Below are positions 4,783 through 6,171 of a stretch of DNA of 6,171 nucleotides, piece by piece (position 1 is the stretch's first letter; every line of letters begins with the position of its first letter). Origin of the DNA: an uncultured euryarchaeote (GTDB lineage Archaea; Thermoplasmatota; Poseidoniia; Poseidoniales; Poseidoniaceae); contig CALCOQ010000187.1 of NCBI GenBank assembly GCA_937897005.1, positions 1 through 6,171 of the forward strand, written 5' to 3'. Both the position numbers and the translations under genes were made by a program. The notes under the pieces are model-generated. The model saw only the letters and a list, made by a program, of their open reading frames with translations. It was not told the DNA's origin and made no database searches.

Positions 4783-6171
4783 ATGCACGAGTGCACAGTC
4801 TGTGGATTACTTTTCCTTGGAGGCTCTGCTTGTCCAAGTTGTGGCAGCCTGTCACATATGGAGTTGGATGGTACAGAAGAGGGGAAGGAAACAGCAGAGC
4901 AGAGAGGTGGAATCCCCGGTCTTTCTGAACTTGATGATGCAATGCGAGATGTCGTTGGTGAAGACGAACTGAAGGACGATGAGGATACGGATGAAGCAAC
5001 TGGAACCAGTCTACCATTCACAATTGGAGGAGGTGTGACCGAAGAAGTCTCCAGCCTACCATTTGGAGTTGGTAGTCGTTCGGCTGGGATTGGCGATGAG
5101 AGTGATTCAGGAGAACTGGAAGAGTCAGACGATTCAGAACCACCAGAACCAGAGCCAGCACAGACTGAATCAGAATCCCTACCGAATCCCGAGTCTGAGG
5201 ATGAGCCCGAGCCCGTGCCCGAGGACGATTCCGAGCCCGAGCCCGAGATTCCTGCAGCACCAGTACTTGAAGAGCAGCCATCCGAGTTGGAAACGGTGCC
5301 ACTTCCAGGTTCTGGCAGCGAGGAAGTGGATGAATTGGATAGTGTTCCCTTACCCGCTTCAGGTTCGAGTGAGCAGGTGGTGGAGAAACCGATCAAGGTT
5401 CAAGCGGTTGCCATCATCGAGGACGACGAAGATGTAATCGTGCCTGAGCAATTCGGGTCTGATGAAGTTGCGGCATCCGATTCCAGCGTCTTTTCTGAGG
5501 CCGCTGAAGGACATTATCAGATTCAAGCCAAGGCCGTTGACATGGAGGAATTGTATGCCGAGCCAGAGCATGTGGTGGAGCACACATTTGAGGATGAGGA
5601 ATTGACTTCCGAGGTGGAAGTCAATCTCGATGAATATCCTGAAGACGATGTATCAGCAGAAGCGATATTCGCCCCTGAATTGAACAGTTCGGAACCGGAC
5701 CTGTTCCCTGCTCAAGCCCTTCAGATAGACACTTCAGGAGACTCTGAATTATCCGCTCTTCTTTCCTCTGGATTCGATGCTCTCGAGCAAGGTAGTTGGG
5801 ACCAGGCAGCAAGGAGTTTCCGAACGATGGCTGCCAAACGTCCCGGAGATGCCTCGATTCTCAATAACTACGGCCTAGCACTCTTGCAGCATGCGATGGA
5901 TCTGGCGGAAGATGATTTCAATGACCCCGATGCTGTTGACAGTCAGTATGAAGCAGCGATAATGGCTCTGAAACAAGCGGCAAAATCCAATCCGGAAGAA
6001 GCCTTGATCCTCTACAATCTTGGCACTGCTCTGGTTTCCAGTGGACGCTTTGAGAAAGCCCTGCGCATCTTTGACGTTGTCATGGAGCGAAATGATTCAC
6101 CTAAGGTCCACACCCTGAATGGACGGGCTGCTGCGCATATGGGGATGGGTAGTTTCGATGCTGCACGAATC
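4783..6171 (+). CDS. Zinc-ribbon / acidic linker / TPR protein (3' end outside window)
   Basis: Open reading frame of 463 codons running off the window. Its first residues are a four-cysteine ribbon, C4-x2-C7 and C17-x2-C20 (GLLFLGGSACPSCGS). Residues ~21-320 are low in aromatic and basic residues, rich in Asp/Glu, Pro and Ser, and probably disordered; 104-157 has 24 acidic and no basic residues. Short motifs recur: SLPFTIG (76-82) and SLPFGVG (91-97); VPLPGSGS (172-179) and VPLPASGS (188-195). From ~321 there are TPR-like helix pairs: ALEQGSWDQAARSF (333-346), LNNYGLALLQHA (360-371) with a longer inter-helix insert, LYNLGTALVSSGRFEKALRIF (split, 410-430), and a last one cut at 463. No signal peptide or membrane segment is seen, so a cytosolic scaffold is likely. 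ATG 4783 puts the ribbon at the very N-terminus; only TTGs lie upstream in frame, and the ribosome site is weak. The specific function is unknown. Confidence 0.85.
   Translation, partial: MHECTVCGLLFLGGSACPSCGSLSHMELDGTEEGKETAEQRGGIPGLSELDDAMRDVVGEDELKDDEDTDEATGTSLPFTIGGGVTEEVSSLPFGVGSRSAGIGDESDSGELEESDDSEPPEPEPAQTESESLPNPESEDEPEPVPEDDSEPEPEIPAAPVLEEQPSELETVPLPGSGSEEVDELDSVPLPASGSSEQVVEKPIKVQAVAIIEDDEDVIVPEQFGSDEVAASDSSVFSEAAEGHYQIQAKAVDMEELYAEPEHVVEHTFEDEELTSEVEVNLDEYPEDDVSAEAIFAPELNSSEPDLFPAQALQIDTSGDSELSALLSSGFDALEQGSWDQAARSFRTMAAKRPGDASILNNYGLALLQHAMDLAEDDFNDPDAVDSQYEAAIMALKQAAKSNPEEALILYNLGTALVSSGRFEKALRIFDVVMERNDSPKVHTLNGRAAAHMGMGSFDAARI
5203..5247 (+). repeat. GAGCCC hexamer repeats coding for Glu-Pro
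   Basis: GAGCCC occurs at 5203, 5209, 5233 and 5239 with related GTGCCC at 5215, encoding an EPEP / EPEPE pair within the acidic linker. The neighbouring Glu-Pro run just upstream (about 5140-5157) uses CCA and GAA as well, so this block looks like a recent local hexamer expansion and not a general codon habit. Confidence 0.6.

Noticed and set aside
4701..5396. A 231-codon serine-rich reading frame on the - strand
   Set aside because: It is the mirror of the acidic linker: Glu/Asp/Pro codons read backwards give Ser/Gly-rich nonsense. The + strand frame has a zinc ribbon, TPRs and continues to the window end.
5063..5437. A 124-codon + frame inside the acidic linker
   Set aside because: It is an out-of-frame reading of low-complexity DNA within the zinc-ribbon/TPR gene and resembles no protein.
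1..6171. CRISPR array, insertion sequence, tRNA or defence island
   Set aside because: No spaced direct repeats, transposase motifs, tRNA-like folds or defence-gene signatures are visible; coding genes fill nearly all of the window.

Overview
The window reads as archaeal chromosomal DNA, all genes on the + strand. The best guess is a planktonic marine euryarchaeon of the Poseidoniales (Marine Group II) or a close relative. The archaeal call rests on an RNase P protein of the Rpr2/Rpp21 type, which bacteria lack. It is helped by a CRM-domain gene overlapping it and by a TATA-like box at the leaderless distance from one start. The finer placement rests on an upstream gene ending in a GWTMEQWKHYG-type tail, which I recall from many Poseidoniales proteins; this is memory, not a search.

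Layout. (1) Positions 3-1397 hold a tight housekeeping cluster: the 3' end of an unidentified gene, adenylate kinase, the RNase P protein Rnp4 starting 2 nt after the adk stop, and a YhbY/CRM RNA-binding protein whose start overlaps the rnp4 stop. (2) Positions 1398-4713 hold two unrelated sodium/proton antiporter-type permeases in tandem: a CPA1 (NhaP-type) protein with a long acidic cytoplasmic tail, then an ArsB/NhaD (ion-transporter superfamily) protein. Each has its own promoter-like leader, and the first carries a near-perfect 22-bp palindrome of operator type. (3) Positions 4783-6171 hold the first 463 codons of a gene cut by the window end: an N-terminal four-cysteine zinc ribbon, about 300 residues of acidic, Pro/Ser-rich linker with short repeated LP motifs, then TPR repeats.

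How they fit together. Adk balances adenine nucleotides; Rnp4 and the CRM protein belong to tRNA 5' processing and RNA/ribosome biogenesis; the two permeases most likely handle sodium and pH homeostasis in a marine cell. The zinc-ribbon/TPR protein looks like a protein-interaction scaffold of unknown role. There is no mobile element, CRISPR array, tRNA, rRNA or recognisable defence system. No non-coding stretch exceeds 100 nt. Nothing here amounts to a clear new system; the least explained item is the zinc-ribbon/TPR protein, followed by the palindrome before the NhaP-type gene.
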